The position numbers and the translations under genes were made by a program. Below, in pieces: positions 31,873 through 40,600 of a DNA stretch of 64,000 nucleotides (position 1 is the stretch's first letter; the number at the start of each line of letters is the position of its first letter). Source of the stretch: Polyangiaceae bacterium (GTDB taxonomy: Bacteria; Myxococcota_A; Polyangia; Polyangiales; Polyangiaceae); contig JACKEA010000001.1 in the NCBI GenBank assembly GCA_020633235.1, positions 1,426,001 to 1,490,000 of the forward strand. The letters run 5' to 3'. The notes under the pieces were generated by a model. That model was not told the origin of the DNA and did not search any database. It worked only from the letters and a program-made list of their open reading frames with translations.

Positions 31873-33468
31873 GTGCTGCAACCCGGGCTAGTGGTCGGGC
31901 CGTTTGAGCTCATCTCTCCGCTGGGAAGCGGCGGGCAGGGTTCCGTCTGGCTCGCACGCGATCGAACGTCAGGGGCGGAGCGCGCGCTGAAGATCCTGGA
32001 CCTATCTCGCGCCTCGAACACGGCGCGCGAGCGCGCGCAGCGGGAGGCGGACCAGCTCGTGCTGCTTCACCATCCAGCGATCGTCGAGTGCTTCTTGCTC
32101 ATCATCGAGCCGCGGTTGCAGCTACTCGCGCTCGTACTCGAGCACGTGCGCGGCCGCTCGCTTGCTGATCACGCGGCCGACCCGAGATTGACGCTGGCGC
32201 GCCGGCTCGATGTTTTGAAGCGTGTGGCCGAAGCGCTGGCGCATGCGCACGCTTCAGGCGTCGTGCACCGCGACGTCAAGCCACAGAACATTCTCGTCGC
32301 CGACGAGTTTTTCGTGCAACCCGACCGACCCGACGCCGTGCGTCTCGTCGACTTTGGTATCGCGGTGTCCACCGGCAACCCGGACCCGCTCACTCGCGCG
32401 GACCGGACGATCGGAACTCCAGCATACCTCGCCCCCGAGCAACTCGACCCGCGGACTTGGGGCGAGTACGCCGATGCGCCGTCGCTAGACGTGTTCGCTT
32501 GGGGTGTGACGGCTTGGGAGCTCCTGGTTGGCGGACATCCGACCGGACTCGGCGAGGACGCGACGCAGTTGGACTTCGTCGACGCCTACAGACGAGCAAA
32601 GCAGGGCGCGGGCGCGCTCACTCTGCCGATCACTCCCTGGACGAAACTGGTCGCACCGGCGCTCGCCCTGGATCCCCGTGATCGGCTTCGCGAAGGCGCC
32701 ACGCTGTGTCGGCTCATCGCCCAAATCTCGAGCCCGGCCAGAAGTACGACGGAAGAGTCTCCAGAGTCGGCGCCGGCACTGCCGGGGCGGAATCAGGCTG
32801 TCCGCGGGGGCGCTTCGCACGCGAGCACGACCGCTGGTGTGGCGAACGTCGGGCAACGGCTCCAAGCACGACCTCGAGGCACCAGCTGGGTAGTATTGCT
32901 CGTGTTGTTGCTCACGCTCGTGGGTACGGGCGGACTGGTCGCGATATTCGCCGCATTTTCGCTCGCGCACCAAAGCGAAACTCCGAGTCCGGCTTCGACT
33001 AGCCCATGGACCGCATATGTTCGCCATTGCTGCTCCAAATCCCCGGAGTTTGGAGGCGGCGATTGCTCCCGCGTGGGCGCACTGCTCGGCTCTGGCGACC
33101 GCTGGTGGCTCCGCTATCAATGGGCCCAGGATGCTGGGCGGTCCGCGTTGCAAAAGTCCCATCCGCAAGCCGAGGTCTGCGCGCAGCCCGCTGGCCGCGA
33201 CCCCGTTTGCTGGCCCGCGAAGCCGGAGATCCCCGCGACGCCGGTGGAAGTCACGACGGACGAGCTCACTTCGGGGTCGTTCCAGATCTGGGTTCGCGAT
33301 CGCGGGCAGGTTCTCGACCGGCTGTCCACGCGATACCCGGGTGGTTTGAGTACCGGCGTGCTTTGCGTAGGGCTCAGGTCCACGAAGGGAACCATGAACA
33401 ACGTCGGCGTGGTTGTCTTTTCCGTCGAGCCGGTCGGTGAGAACCTCTCGAAGTACCGAGGATTCTGA
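31873..33468 (+). CDS. membrane-anchored Ser/Thr protein kinase
   Basis: 531 residues. Kinase domain about 11-290: glycine-rich loop LGSGGQGSVW, ATP-binding K40 in ALKIL, catalytic loop HRDVKPQN (132-139), DFG at 160-162 and GTPAYLAPEQ in the activation segment. A single membrane helix (about 340-363, VVLLVLLLTLVGTGGLVAIF) leads to a C-terminal extracytoplasmic domain of about 165 residues containing paired cysteines. All catalytic residues are present. It converges with an FHA-domain sigma-54-type regulator, a natural phospho-peptide reader partner. GTG start. Confidence 0.92.
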   Translation: MLQPGLVVGPFELISPLGSGGQGSVWLARDRTSGAERALKILDLSRASNTARERAQREADQLVLLHHPAIVECFLLIIEPRLQLLALVLEHVRGRSLADHAADPRLTLARRLDVLKRVAEALAHAHASGVVHRDVKPQNILVADEFFVQPDRPDAVRLVDFGIAVSTGNPDPLTRADRTIGTPAYLAPEQLDPRTWGEYADAPSLDVFAWGVTAWELLVGGHPTGLGEDATQLDFVDAYRRAKQGAGALTLPITPWTKLVAPALALDPRDRLREGATLCRLIAQISSPARSTTEESPESAPALPGRNQAVRGGASHASTTAGVANVGQRLQARPRGTSWVVLLVLLLTLVGTGGLVAIFAAFSLAHQSETPSPASTSPWTAYVRHCCSKSPEFGGGDCSRVGALLGSGDRWWLRYQWAQDAGRSALQKSHPQAEVCAQPAGRDPVCWPAKPEIPATPVEVTTDELTSGSFQIWVRDRGQVLDRLSTRYPGGLSTGVLCVGLRSTKGTMNNVGVVVFSVEPVGENLSKYRGF

Positions 33469-33476
33469 ACCACTGA

Positions 33477-34748
33477 CTATTTTTCGAGCTTTCGCCTCAG
33501 CTGAGGGAGATTGATGCCGAGCGTTTCGGCCGCCTTGCTCTGATTGCCGCCCGCCGCTTCAAGCGCCTGGCGCGCGCGTGCCCGGCTGAGACTGGTCACG
33601 GGCCATGCCTGCCTCGGCGCACCGAGCTCCGCGAGCGCTTCGCTCACGGCTCGGTTCGGCAATTGCGGCGGCGACGCGCGCGTTGCCGCAAGCTCGACAC
33701 ACCGGCGAAGCTCGCGCGAGTTTCCTCGGTCCCAGGGGTGGAGTAGCAGCTGCTCGATCGCCCGCGGGTCGACTGTATCGCGGGCGTATCCGCGCCCGGC
33801 GATTCTCGTGGCCAGCGCGTCGGCAATCGCAAAGATGTCCTCCCGCCGTTCGCGAAGCGGCGAGAGCTTCAGCCTCCACGAAAACCGGGCCAAGAGGTCG
33901 GGGCGGAACCGGTCCTCCCGTTCGAGCAGGTCGAACCGATTCGTGGCGGCAATCACGAGCACGCTGACTCTTTCCGGGCGTTTGCCGAGTGGCTGGATCT
34001 CGCCGCTGTCGAGAAAGCGAAGCAGCTTCGGTTGCTCATCCGCAGGGAGATCGCCGATTTCGTCGAGCAACACGGCACCTGCGGCGTTCCGCTTGAGGAC
34101 GCCGTCGTAGTCTCTGTCAGCGCCGCTGAATGATCCGCGCGCGTGTCCGAACAACATCGAATCGAATAGGTGCGGCGGGGTTGCGGTCACGAGGAAGGGC
34201 TCGGCAGGACGACGGCGCAACCGTTGGGCCAGCTCCTGGGCGAGCAGCTCTTTTCCTGTTCCGGTCTCACCGGTGACGAGAATCGGTCTGCTGGCATCAC
34301 CGATGATGGCTTGCATCCGTTCGACTTCCGCCGCCAACGAGCGAAGGCCGAACGGCCCGACAAGCCCCCCGGTTGGCGGATCGGGAGCGTTCGGGCCGCT
34401 GAAGCTCTCCCGGTACACAAGGACGGTACCCCCAATGCGAATCACGGCGCGGTCGAACAGCGTGCAGACGTCACCAGGGTCAAGTCGACTCCCGTCCACG
34501 AAGGTCCCGTTCCTCGACCCGAGGTCCTCGACGCTCACCGACGGCCCCTGCGTATTGAACCGAACGTGATCATTCGACACCTTCGAATCGCCAAAGCCAG
34601 CCGCATCCAACCAAGCACGACCCGCCGCTTGGGAGTTTCGCGGCAGGTCCAGGGCAGCGGCCGCCGGGAACACCATGACGAGCGCGCGGCGCCCGGCGCC
34701 GCCACGCCTCTCGCTTCTGGGGTCGTCGACCTCGGTCGTCTGGTGCAT
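33477..34748 (-). CDS. FHA-domain sigma-54-type activator with altered GAFTGA loop
   Basis: 423 residues. FHA domain about 50-110 (SNDHVRF then VEDLGSRNGTFVDGSRL). AAA+ core about 140-345: Walker A GETGTGKE, Walker B AVLLDEIGDLP, sensor VLVIAATNRFDLL. The sigma-54-contacting loop reads RGSFSGA instead of KGAFTGA. The C-terminal Fis-type helix-turn-helix is RARQALEAAGGNQSKAAETL then LPQLRRKLEK. FHA binding would link it to Ser/Thr kinases such as the convergent one. The loop change could alter sigma-54 contact. Confidence 0.9.
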   Translation of the reverse strand: MHQTTEVDDPRSERRGGAGRRALVMVFPAAAALDLPRNSQAAGRAWLDAAGFGDSKVSNDHVRFNTQGPSVSVEDLGSRNGTFVDGSRLDPGDVCTLFDRAVIRIGGTVLVYRESFSGPNAPDPPTGGLVGPFGLRSLAAEVERMQAIIGDASRPILVTGETGTGKELLAQELAQRLRRRPAEPFLVTATPPHLFDSMLFGHARGSFSGADRDYDGVLKRNAAGAVLLDEIGDLPADEQPKLLRFLDSGEIQPLGKRPERVSVLVIAATNRFDLLEREDRFRPDLLARFSWRLKLSPLRERREDIFAIADALATRIAGRGYARDTVDPRAIEQLLLHPWDRGNSRELRRCVELAATRASPPQLPNRAVSEALAELGAPRQAWPVTSLSRARARQALEAAGGNQSKAAETLGINLPQLRRKLEK

Positions 34749-34923
34749 CAGCGCTGAGCGTATCCGGTCAGGGCGCGAGTGCGATCAGGTCCGGGTTGGC
34801 CGCTAGTGATCGAACTCGCGGACGTCGCTGTCGTTGCACTCTGTAACTACCGAAAATTCCCCAGCTTTCGTAGGTGCTGCACTTAGGCACGGCAGTTGCT
34901 CCGTAGCGGGTCGGAGGACAACC

Positions 34924-35118
34924 ATGAACACGCAATCCGAAAGACCAACTGCTTCCCATTTCGCCGTGGGGCCGGTGGAGCCACCTCGCTCGCAGCCGCT
35001 TTGCTCGGCAACGCCGAGGCAGCGTGTGCTGTCTGGCTGCTGCATGCAGTGCTGGGCGGAAGGGGAGCGCAGACCTGCCATCCCAGGAGATGGCGTGTGT
35101 CTGGAGTGCGCGTCCTGA
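34924..35118 (+). CDS. small zinc-ribbon-like protein at the head of the nuclease operon
   Basis: 64 residues from the ATG at 34924, with GGAGG seven bases upstream. The C-terminal half carries CCMQCWAEGE and, 13 residues later, VCLECA: two CxxC knuckles that could bind zinc. The N-terminus is polar and probably flexible. It lies 62 bp before the GIY-YIG-like gene, same strand. Function unknown. Confidence 0.6.
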   Translation: MNTQSERPTASHFAVGPVEPPRSQPLCSATPRQRVLSGCCMQCWAEGERRPAIPGDGVCLECAS

Positions 35119-35180
35119 CGCCCGCCAGGCGAAGCCGAAGCCCAGCGAATGACACAAGGAACAAGGTACGAGGAAATCCA

Positions 35181-35789
35181 ATGACAAACTTCGCATTCAG
35201 AATCGACACCGCAGAGCACTACGCCGTCGAGCAAGGAATCAACGGTGCGCCGCACTACAATATTCGCGTCGCGAACGCCGTCCGTCGAACGATCGAGGTG
35301 ATCCACGGATTGCAGGACCTGCACTTGCGTGCGGGCCTCGACGACATTGAAGTGTATCTGGGCCGTTCCTCGCATTCGTCGGACCACGTCCTCAGCCGAT
35401 GGCGGTCTCACCGGGAACACCGCGGGCACAAGTTCGCGACGGTGCTCTTCACGTGCGACGCTGAGCGTGCAGAGCGTCTGGAAGGCGTGGCCGTCAAGAT
35501 CCTCAAGCGGCTGAAGAACTACGGGACTCTTTGCGTGAGCAACGCCAACGTGATGGGCGGCGGCGGCGGAGGCTTGCCCGCGACGCGCGTTGCGGTGGTC
35601 TACATGACCTGGCGCACGGGCGCCGACCCTACCGAGTACCAAAAGCCGGGGGTAGACGTAATCCGGCACGTCGCCTCCGAGGTGAGCGCCGCGGTCCAGC
35701 ACGTCATTGCGCCGCGGCAGCTCGAAACCGGCCTTATGGCGCTGAAACGCCTCCAAATCCGCGCGCCGATGGAGTGGTTTCCAGACTGA
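35181..35789 (+). CDS. GIY-YIG-like nuclease candidate
   Basis: 202 residues, ATG with GAGGAA upstream. The central part DDIEVYLGRSSHSSDHVLSR followed by WRSHREHRGHKFATVLF resembles the GIY-YIG layout (strand, YxGRS, then RW..H); LEGVAVKIL would supply the conserved glutamate and NANV the asparagine. A glycine run follows (GGGGGG near residue 126). The first two GIY-YIG letters are not conserved, so the assignment is tentative. It is the second gene of a same-strand cluster with PD-(D/E)XK and NYN nucleases. Confidence 0.55.
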   Translation: MTNFAFRIDTAEHYAVEQGINGAPHYNIRVANAVRRTIEVIHGLQDLHLRAGLDDIEVYLGRSSHSSDHVLSRWRSHREHRGHKFATVLFTCDAERAERLEGVAVKILKRLKNYGTLCVSNANVMGGGGGGLPATRVAVVYMTWRTGADPTEYQKPGVDVIRHVASEVSAAVQHVIAPRQLETGLMALKRLQIRAPMEWFPD

Positions 35790-35841
35790 GCCGCGGACGC
35801 GTCGGACCAACTTGAACCGAAAAGATCAATTGAGGCTTCAC

Positions 35842-36156
35842 ATGGCACACAAAAAGGCGACTGCTTCAGATCGACTCGAGCTTCACGCTCACGTGAGCTC
35901 GTCCCTTCAGTCAGCGAGCTACGCGCGAGCCGTTGCCCCGCTTGCAAGGCTGATCCTTTCGTTACCGCACGAGCATCCAGCCCTCGGCACGCTCTGGATC
36001 ACGATGGCGTTCGTCCAGTGGGAGCTCGGCCACTGGTCGCGCGCCGAAGCAGCGGCGCGCCGCGCGGTAGCGCTCTCGCCCAAAAGCGCGATCGCGCGCG
36101 CTCTGCTCCTTCGATGCCAAACGGACCGAACTCCCGAAGGTGCGCCATGTCGCTGA
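35842..36156 (+). CDS. small TPR-like helical protein
   Basis: 104 residues from the ATG at 35842 (GAGG upstream). The segment TLWITMAFVQWELGHWSRAE followed by AAARRAVALSPKSAIARALL has the tetratricopeptide pattern (W..G....A...A..L.P). It overlaps the next gene by 10 bp. It probably acts as a protein-interaction adaptor in the operon. Confidence 0.6.
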   Translation: MAHKKATASDRLELHAHVSSSLQSASYARAVAPLARLILSLPHEHPALGTLWITMAFVQWELGHWSRAEAAARRAVALSPKSAIARALLLRCQTDRTPEGAPCR

Positions 36157-37073
36157 CCACCGCTATCCGAGATCCAAAATGCAAAGCGGTGCTCGATCCG
36201 CTCCTGCCGGAATATACGCGCAATCTGAAGCTCTCCCAACTCGTCGCTCCGACGCTGCCGGGTGCGGCGCACGCGGCCCTCGTGGGCACCGCATTCGACT
36301 ACGCGTTTCGCTTCGAGATCGAACGCGTGACGCGCACACCCACGAAGCGCCGATGGGTTGCCGAAACGGCGGTCGCGTTGTACGAGAGCATCTTCGGGCG
36401 TGACGCCCGCGAACGCGCCGCACGCCGAGCGCTCGCCGCAGCCCGGGGATACGTCGAGAGCTACGTGAAGCAACGCTCAGTTCGGGACCGCCATCGCTCC
36501 GAACTGGCGCATCACTGCTCGGTCCTCGCCGGCATCGACCCGTTCTTCCGCGCGGGCCCAGCGGCGCTCCCTTTTCGTCTGAAGCCGAGCCGACAAGCCG
36601 TCGCGGACGTGGCCGCGTTGCTCGCCTGCGCACCAGTCTACACACTGTTGCGGGAGGGGCGCGCGACGCTGAACCCGGTGTTTGGCACCGCATCCGCCGC
36701 CATCGGCGGAGCTGATGCGGATGCCATCTTCGGCGACTTGCTCGTCGAGATCAAGACCACCCGTGATTCGATAGTCGAACGCTGGATGGTCCGCCAACTC
36801 GTCGGTTACGCACTGCTCGCGCATGCCGAACGAAAGAGAGACCCGGGCATCCCGCGCGTGACGCGGGTTGGAATATACTTCGCACGCTTCGCGTACTTGC
36901 TCGTGCTGCCCCCGATTACCGCGACCGAGCAAGAGCTAAACGATGCCTCAGCTGGCTTGCTTGCCTCCGTCGCCCCCGGTGCCGAGCCTATCGGGACTGC
37001 TCCCGAGATCCGGCGAGAACAGCTTCGGGTGATGTTCCGCCGGTTGGCAATCGCGAAGGCGGCAAATCGATGA
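36147..37073 (+). CDS. PD-(D/E)XK nuclease, RecB/Cas4-like motif
   Basis: 308 residues. A helical N-terminal half is followed by GGADADAIFGDLLVEIKTT, with D192 and E201-x-K203, and then QLVGY (Q217, Y221), the QxxxY helix of RecB- and Cas4-type nucleases. All expected catalytic residues are present. Overlaps of 10 bp upstream and 4 bp downstream show co-translation with the TPR-like and NYN genes. A DNA-cleaving or end-processing role is inferred. No cysteine cluster for an Fe-S centre is evident. Confidence 0.75.
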   Translation: MSLTTAIRDPKCKAVLDPLLPEYTRNLKLSQLVAPTLPGAAHAALVGTAFDYAFRFEIERVTRTPTKRRWVAETAVALYESIFGRDARERAARRALAAARGYVESYVKQRSVRDRHRSELAHHCSVLAGIDPFFRAGPAALPFRLKPSRQAVADVAALLACAPVYTLLREGRATLNPVFGTASAAIGGADADAIFGDLLVEIKTTRDSIVERWMVRQLVGYALLAHAERKRDPGIPRVTRVGIYFARFAYLLVLPPITATEQELNDASAGLLASVAPGAEPIGTAPEIRREQLRVMFRRLAIAKAANR

Positions 37074-37996
37074 CCGATGAAGGACGAGATGCAGCGGAGC
37101 CGGTGCTGGCGGTCGTGCATCGCACCGGCGCGCTTTTCATCGACTTCGAAAACGTATTTTTCGCGCTGCTGAACGGTGACTACCAGCTCAAGCGTGAGGC
37201 GGCCCTCTCTGCCTCGATGGACGGTGTCGCGGAGCTCCGCAAGCGGCTCCGCGACCAGGGAATCGGGCTCGTCGTCGAGCGCAGCTACGCCGACTGGGAG
37301 CAGCTCCCGACAACGGCGCAGCGGCAGCTCCAGATCGCTGGTGTTCTGCCCAGATTCACGGACTCGCGGCGAGACAAGAGCACCGCCGACATCGAGCTCT
37401 CGCTCGACATTCTCCAGGTGGTCCTCACTCGACCCGAGCTCGAACATGTCACGCTCGTCGGCGGCGATCGCGACTACTTGCCAATCCTGCGCAGACTGAA
37501 GGAGTCCGACCGCCGCATCACGGTCTGTTCGCTACGTCCTTGCCTTTCGGGAGACGTGCGCGAGTTCGTGAGCAATTCGCCCAAGGCGAGCATCATCGAG
37601 CTCGATGATGTCCTCGACCTGAAGGGGCGCGCAGCTCCGCCAAACCTGGAACTGTCGAAGTCTGAGTCTCCGTCACAACCTCGGCATCGGATCCCGTCGC
37701 CTGCCCGGCAGATCGAACCGAACGAGTGGCACGAACGCTACGTCGCTTCGATGCTGCGCTTCATGCACGAACGGAAGTTTCGCGAGGTCCACCTCGGTCC
37801 GTTCATCCGCTGGCTACAAGCCGAGAAGGTCTTCGAACTCGTGTCGGGGAACGAGCTTCGCAAAATATTCGACGAGCTTCAAGCCATGGGCGCGGTTCAC
37901 GTCGAGGAGCGCGACACGGGGCAGGGCTACGCGTTCAGCGTCGCGAGTGTGAACTGGAACGATCTGCTGGTGCAGAGGATGAATGAAGCCGACTGA
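37070..37996 (+). CDS. NYN-domain RNase with C-terminal LOTUS/OST-HTH domain
   Basis: 308 residues. NYN domain about 18-175: ALFIDFENVFFALLNG (D25), KSTADIELSLDILQ (D107), VTLVGGDRDYLPIL (D133 and D135), a complete acidic set for a metal-dependent RNase. After a Ser/Pro linker, residues about 218-303 (LRFMHERKFREVHLGPFIRW; ELRKIFDELQAMGAVHVEE) match a LOTUS/OST-HTH RNA-binding domain. It overlaps the PD-(D/E)XK gene by 4 bp. Proteins of this architecture act on RNA; here one is coupled to a DNA-type nuclease. Confidence 0.88.
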   Translation: MTDEGRDAAEPVLAVVHRTGALFIDFENVFFALLNGDYQLKREAALSASMDGVAELRKRLRDQGIGLVVERSYADWEQLPTTAQRQLQIAGVLPRFTDSRRDKSTADIELSLDILQVVLTRPELEHVTLVGGDRDYLPILRRLKESDRRITVCSLRPCLSGDVREFVSNSPKASIIELDDVLDLKGRAAPPNLELSKSESPSQPRHRIPSPARQIEPNEWHERYVASMLRFMHERKFREVHLGPFIRWLQAEKVFELVSGNELRKIFDELQAMGAVHVEERDTGQGYAFSVASVNWNDLLVQRMNEAD

Positions 37997-38035
37997 CCGC
38001 CGGGCGCCGTACGCCTGGCACGAAAGGAGAGGAAA

Positions 38036-38215
38036 ATGGGCAAAGGTAAGAGTGGCGGAAGCAAACCAAGCTCTGGCGGGAAGGGCCGCGGAGCAACAGG
38101 CTCGAAGGCCGGCGGCTTCGGAGAAAAGAGCGGGCGAAGTCAGGGCGGAAACTGGCCGAGCACCACAGGAAAGCCCTCCGGGGGCGGGCGCGGAAACGCG
38201 CCGCCATCGAAGTAG
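38036..38215 (+). CDS. tiny Gly/Ser/Lys-rich basic protein
   Basis: 59 residues from the ATG at 38036, which has AGGAG upstream, 39 bp after the NYN gene stop. The whole chain is low-complexity (GKGKSGGSKPSSGGKGRG, then KAGGFGEKSGRSQGG) and strongly basic, with one Trp. Such tails often bind nucleic acid or drive condensation. The good ribosome site and position make it a probable last gene of the operon. Confidence 0.55.
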   Translation: MGKGKSGGSKPSSGGKGRGATGSKAGGFGEKSGRSQGGNWPSTTGKPSGGGRGNAPPSK

Positions 38216-38269
38216 GCGGGATGGGAAGGGCGCACGGCGCCGCGCGCTGGGCGCCCTCCTCGCTCTCGC

Positions 38270-38590
38270 CCATTCGACGTTCATTCGCAATGCCGGCGGC
38301 TTCCCCCCGCCGGATCCCGAAAGCGAATGCCGCGTCATCGCCGCGGCCGTCGCCGCCGTCCTGGGCAGCATCGAGGCGGGGGAGGGGGTGGTCGTCTACT
38401 GCCACGGTTGGGACCGGTCGGACCGGCACCGTCATCGGCGCCAGCCTGGTCGCCCTCGGCCACCCGCCGGACACCGTCATTCCGCACCTCGACGCCCTGC
38501 ACCGCGCCCGCGGCCGCGCCGGCTGGCCAGAGTCGAAGTGGCAAGCGGAACTGGTGCGCGGCTGGCAGCCGACGCTTCGGTACCATGATC
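38270..38590 (+). pseudogene. dual-specificity/tyrosine phosphatase fragment with a +1 frameshift
   Basis: GEGVVVYCHG ends in one frame and GTGRTGTVIGASLVALGHPP resumes in the next. Together they form the HCxxGxxRTG-type P-loop with one extra base inserted near 38406 (GGT-T-GGG). The 5' part of the gene is missing. The remainder (PDTVIPHLDALHRARGRAGW) follows family expectations. A relic of a transferred gene. Confidence 0.65.
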
Positions 38591-39190
38591 TTTCGACCGG
38601 GCCGCGACCGCTGGTACACGAAGGGCGACAAGCTCGTCATCAGCATGGCCACCGGCGCGTTCGTGCCCAGCGCTTGGCCCGACTGTCGGGCCTGGCGCAC
38701 GGACCGGGGCAGCCCCTGGACGCAGTTCCGGCCCCGCGACCCCGTGCTCCGCAAAGTTCGACAAGTGGCCCGGCCGGGCTACGAGCAACGCGCCATGGCG
38801 GAGTTCGTCAGCCGCTGGGATGGCGAGGCCGCGCCCCAACGCCTCGAAGCGCACCGCGCCGGGCTCACCCGACGCCACCAAGCCGCCGTCCAGTTCTTCA
38901 GCGCGTTCCCGCGCGCCGTTCGAGGACGCGTTGCACCCCTGCCCGAGCGCCACTGGCACGTCCTGTCCTTGCTGGCCCGCTGTCCCGGCGCGGCCCAGCT
39001 GTTGGAGAGCAATCCCGCACTGGCCTTCGCGCTAGCGTCGAGCTGGGCGTTCCGTCCCCGCGCGGTCGCCAGGCCCTTGCGCTCCGCCCGCTCGCTCCTG
39101 TCCAAGCCGCGCACGGTCATCGCGGAGTGGCTCGCCTTTGACCGGAACAAGGGGGAGCCGAAATTCCCCTTCCTCTCCAGCGCGGGCCGC
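38585..39190 (+). pseudogene. N-terminal fragment resembling PcfJ-type proteins
   Basis: About 200 codons from the ATG at 38585. The segments HWHVLSLLARCPGAAQLLES, NPALAFALASSWAFRPRAVA and RPLRSARSLLSKPRTVIAEW recall the N-terminal half of myxobacterial PcfJ-domain proteins. The signature PcfJ C-terminus is absent; the frame instead runs out of frame into a WYL fragment. Probably a deletion junction. Confidence 0.45.
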
Positions 39191-39203
39191 CGCTCGTCCG
39201 CCT

Positions 39204-39641
39204 CCCTACCGGAGCGCGTGGCGAGACGAGCGTGTCGTCCACGACGTAGAGCCATGGCAGGTCTGGCTCCACAACGGAGTGCTCTACCTTCGTGGATTCT
39301 CGAGGAAGCGCCGCGCGGCCCGCACGTTCCGACTCGCCAACGTCGAAAGTATCACCGTGCTCCCCAACGTCCGCCCCAGTGCGCCCGTTCCGAGCGACCC
39401 TTGGGAAGGCGATGACCCGCGCTACGGGATCGACCACGACCGGCCGAACGACGCTCTGCTGCTGTTTCGCGGCCCGGTTGCACGGCGGATCGCAGCAGCG
39501 ACTTGGCATCCGGCGCAGCACGACACCTGGGTGATCGAAGGCGAGCTGTTGGAACGACGCCTCCCGTACCGTTCGTGTCGCGAGCTAGCCAGACGACTGG
39601 CAACCGTCGCGGACGGGCTCGATGCGGGTGGAGCCGCCTGA
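39204..39641 (+). pseudogene. WYL-domain fragment
   Basis: DERVVHDVEPWQVWLHNGVL, YLRGFSRKRRAARTFRLANV and the C-terminal WHPAQHDTWVIEGELLERRL are WYL and WCX domain segments. No helix-turn-helix or proper start precedes them, so only the C-terminal half of a regulator remains. It is joined to the PcfJ-like fragment, echoing the WYL plus PcfJ gene pair at 26-29 kb. Confidence 0.6.
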
Positions 39642-39715
39642 GCTACAACGGGAGCTCGTCGAGCTCGTTGGACGCGCTGTCCGGCGGCTCTCGAGCGACG
39701 AGGAGCTTTCCAACG

Positions 39716-40552
39716 ATGCCTCGCGCGACAGATTCTAGGCGTGCCGGGACTGGAGTACACTCTACGACCGTGCGGGCGGAGCAGCTGCAAGACGACTACG
39801 AGCGGCTCAGGCCCAAGAACGCGCGCTCCGTGGGCGAGCTGCTTGCCGACGCTGGAGAGCCGTTCGACCGCGAGCTGAACGCGATGCTTGCCGAGACACG
39901 TGATGACCTCGGTGAACTCCCGGAGTTCACGGTCTGGATGGCAGAGGCACTCGCGTGGGCACGCTTCGCCAAGCGCGACAGTGGGTTCTTCGATGCGGCG
40001 GCCCGGTTCGTCGTGAACGGCGACCCAGAGCTGCTCGATGAAGCGACACAGTACTCCGACCGCTTCGGCGATGAGCGGCTTCGGGACGCCCTGGCCGCCT
40101 TCGGTCGCTGGTTCGATGCCATGCGCGCTCCGCTGTCCAGCATCTCGGTCGAGCCTGTGCGCTGGAAGGCCCTGCAGGAGCGCTCGCTTCGCGTAGCCGA
40201 AGGACTGAAGCGCAACGGCGAGCTACGCGGCGTCGGCCTCTGGCTTTTCCCTGCCCCGTTCAAGATCATGGCGGTCGCCCACGAAGAAGCATGGTCGGAC
40301 CACGCGCTTGACGCGGTCGTCATGCCGACGGGAACCCAGGTCGAGCGCGCGCTGTGGGAGCTGCATCGTGACAACGTCATCAGGATCGACAAGAGGATCC
40401 TCGCGGGTAGCGCGGGCACGTTTGCAGACGAGTATACGAATCTCTGGGCGCTCCAGCTTCCTCAGAAACAGCTGGCTGAGGCCGGTGGGTCAAACGTCCT
40501 TCACATCAACGGAGCGCTACACGAGCTCGAGGATCGCGGCCGCGCGTCGTGA
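39716..40552 (+). CDS. uncharacterised helical protein
   Basis: 278 residues from the ATG at 39716, with GAGGAG upstream; a GTG at 39770 would be shorter. The protein is soluble and largely helical (ELLADAGEPFDRELNAMLAE; DSGFFDAAARFVVNGDPELL), with strand-rich parts later (LWLFPAPFKIMAVAH). No motif recognised. It is the first of three same-strand hypotheticals. Confidence 0.6.
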   Translation: MPRATDSRRAGTGVHSTTVRAEQLQDDYERLRPKNARSVGELLADAGEPFDRELNAMLAETRDDLGELPEFTVWMAEALAWARFAKRDSGFFDAAARFVVNGDPELLDEATQYSDRFGDERLRDALAAFGRWFDAMRAPLSSISVEPVRWKALQERSLRVAEGLKRNGELRGVGLWLFPAPFKIMAVAHEEAWSDHALDAVVMPTGTQVERALWELHRDNVIRIDKRILAGSAGTFADEYTNLWALQLPQKQLAEAGGSNVLHINGALHELEDRGRAS

Positions 40553-40600
40553 ACCGATTGTTGGTGCGCCCACGGCGACGACTTCCGCTTGAGTCGTGAG

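Noticed and set aside
31600..31881. Minus-strand frame between the broken paralogue and the kinase
   Set aside because: No start signal and partly antisense to the paralogue; a short coherent-looking stretch was not enough to call a gene or transposase remnant.
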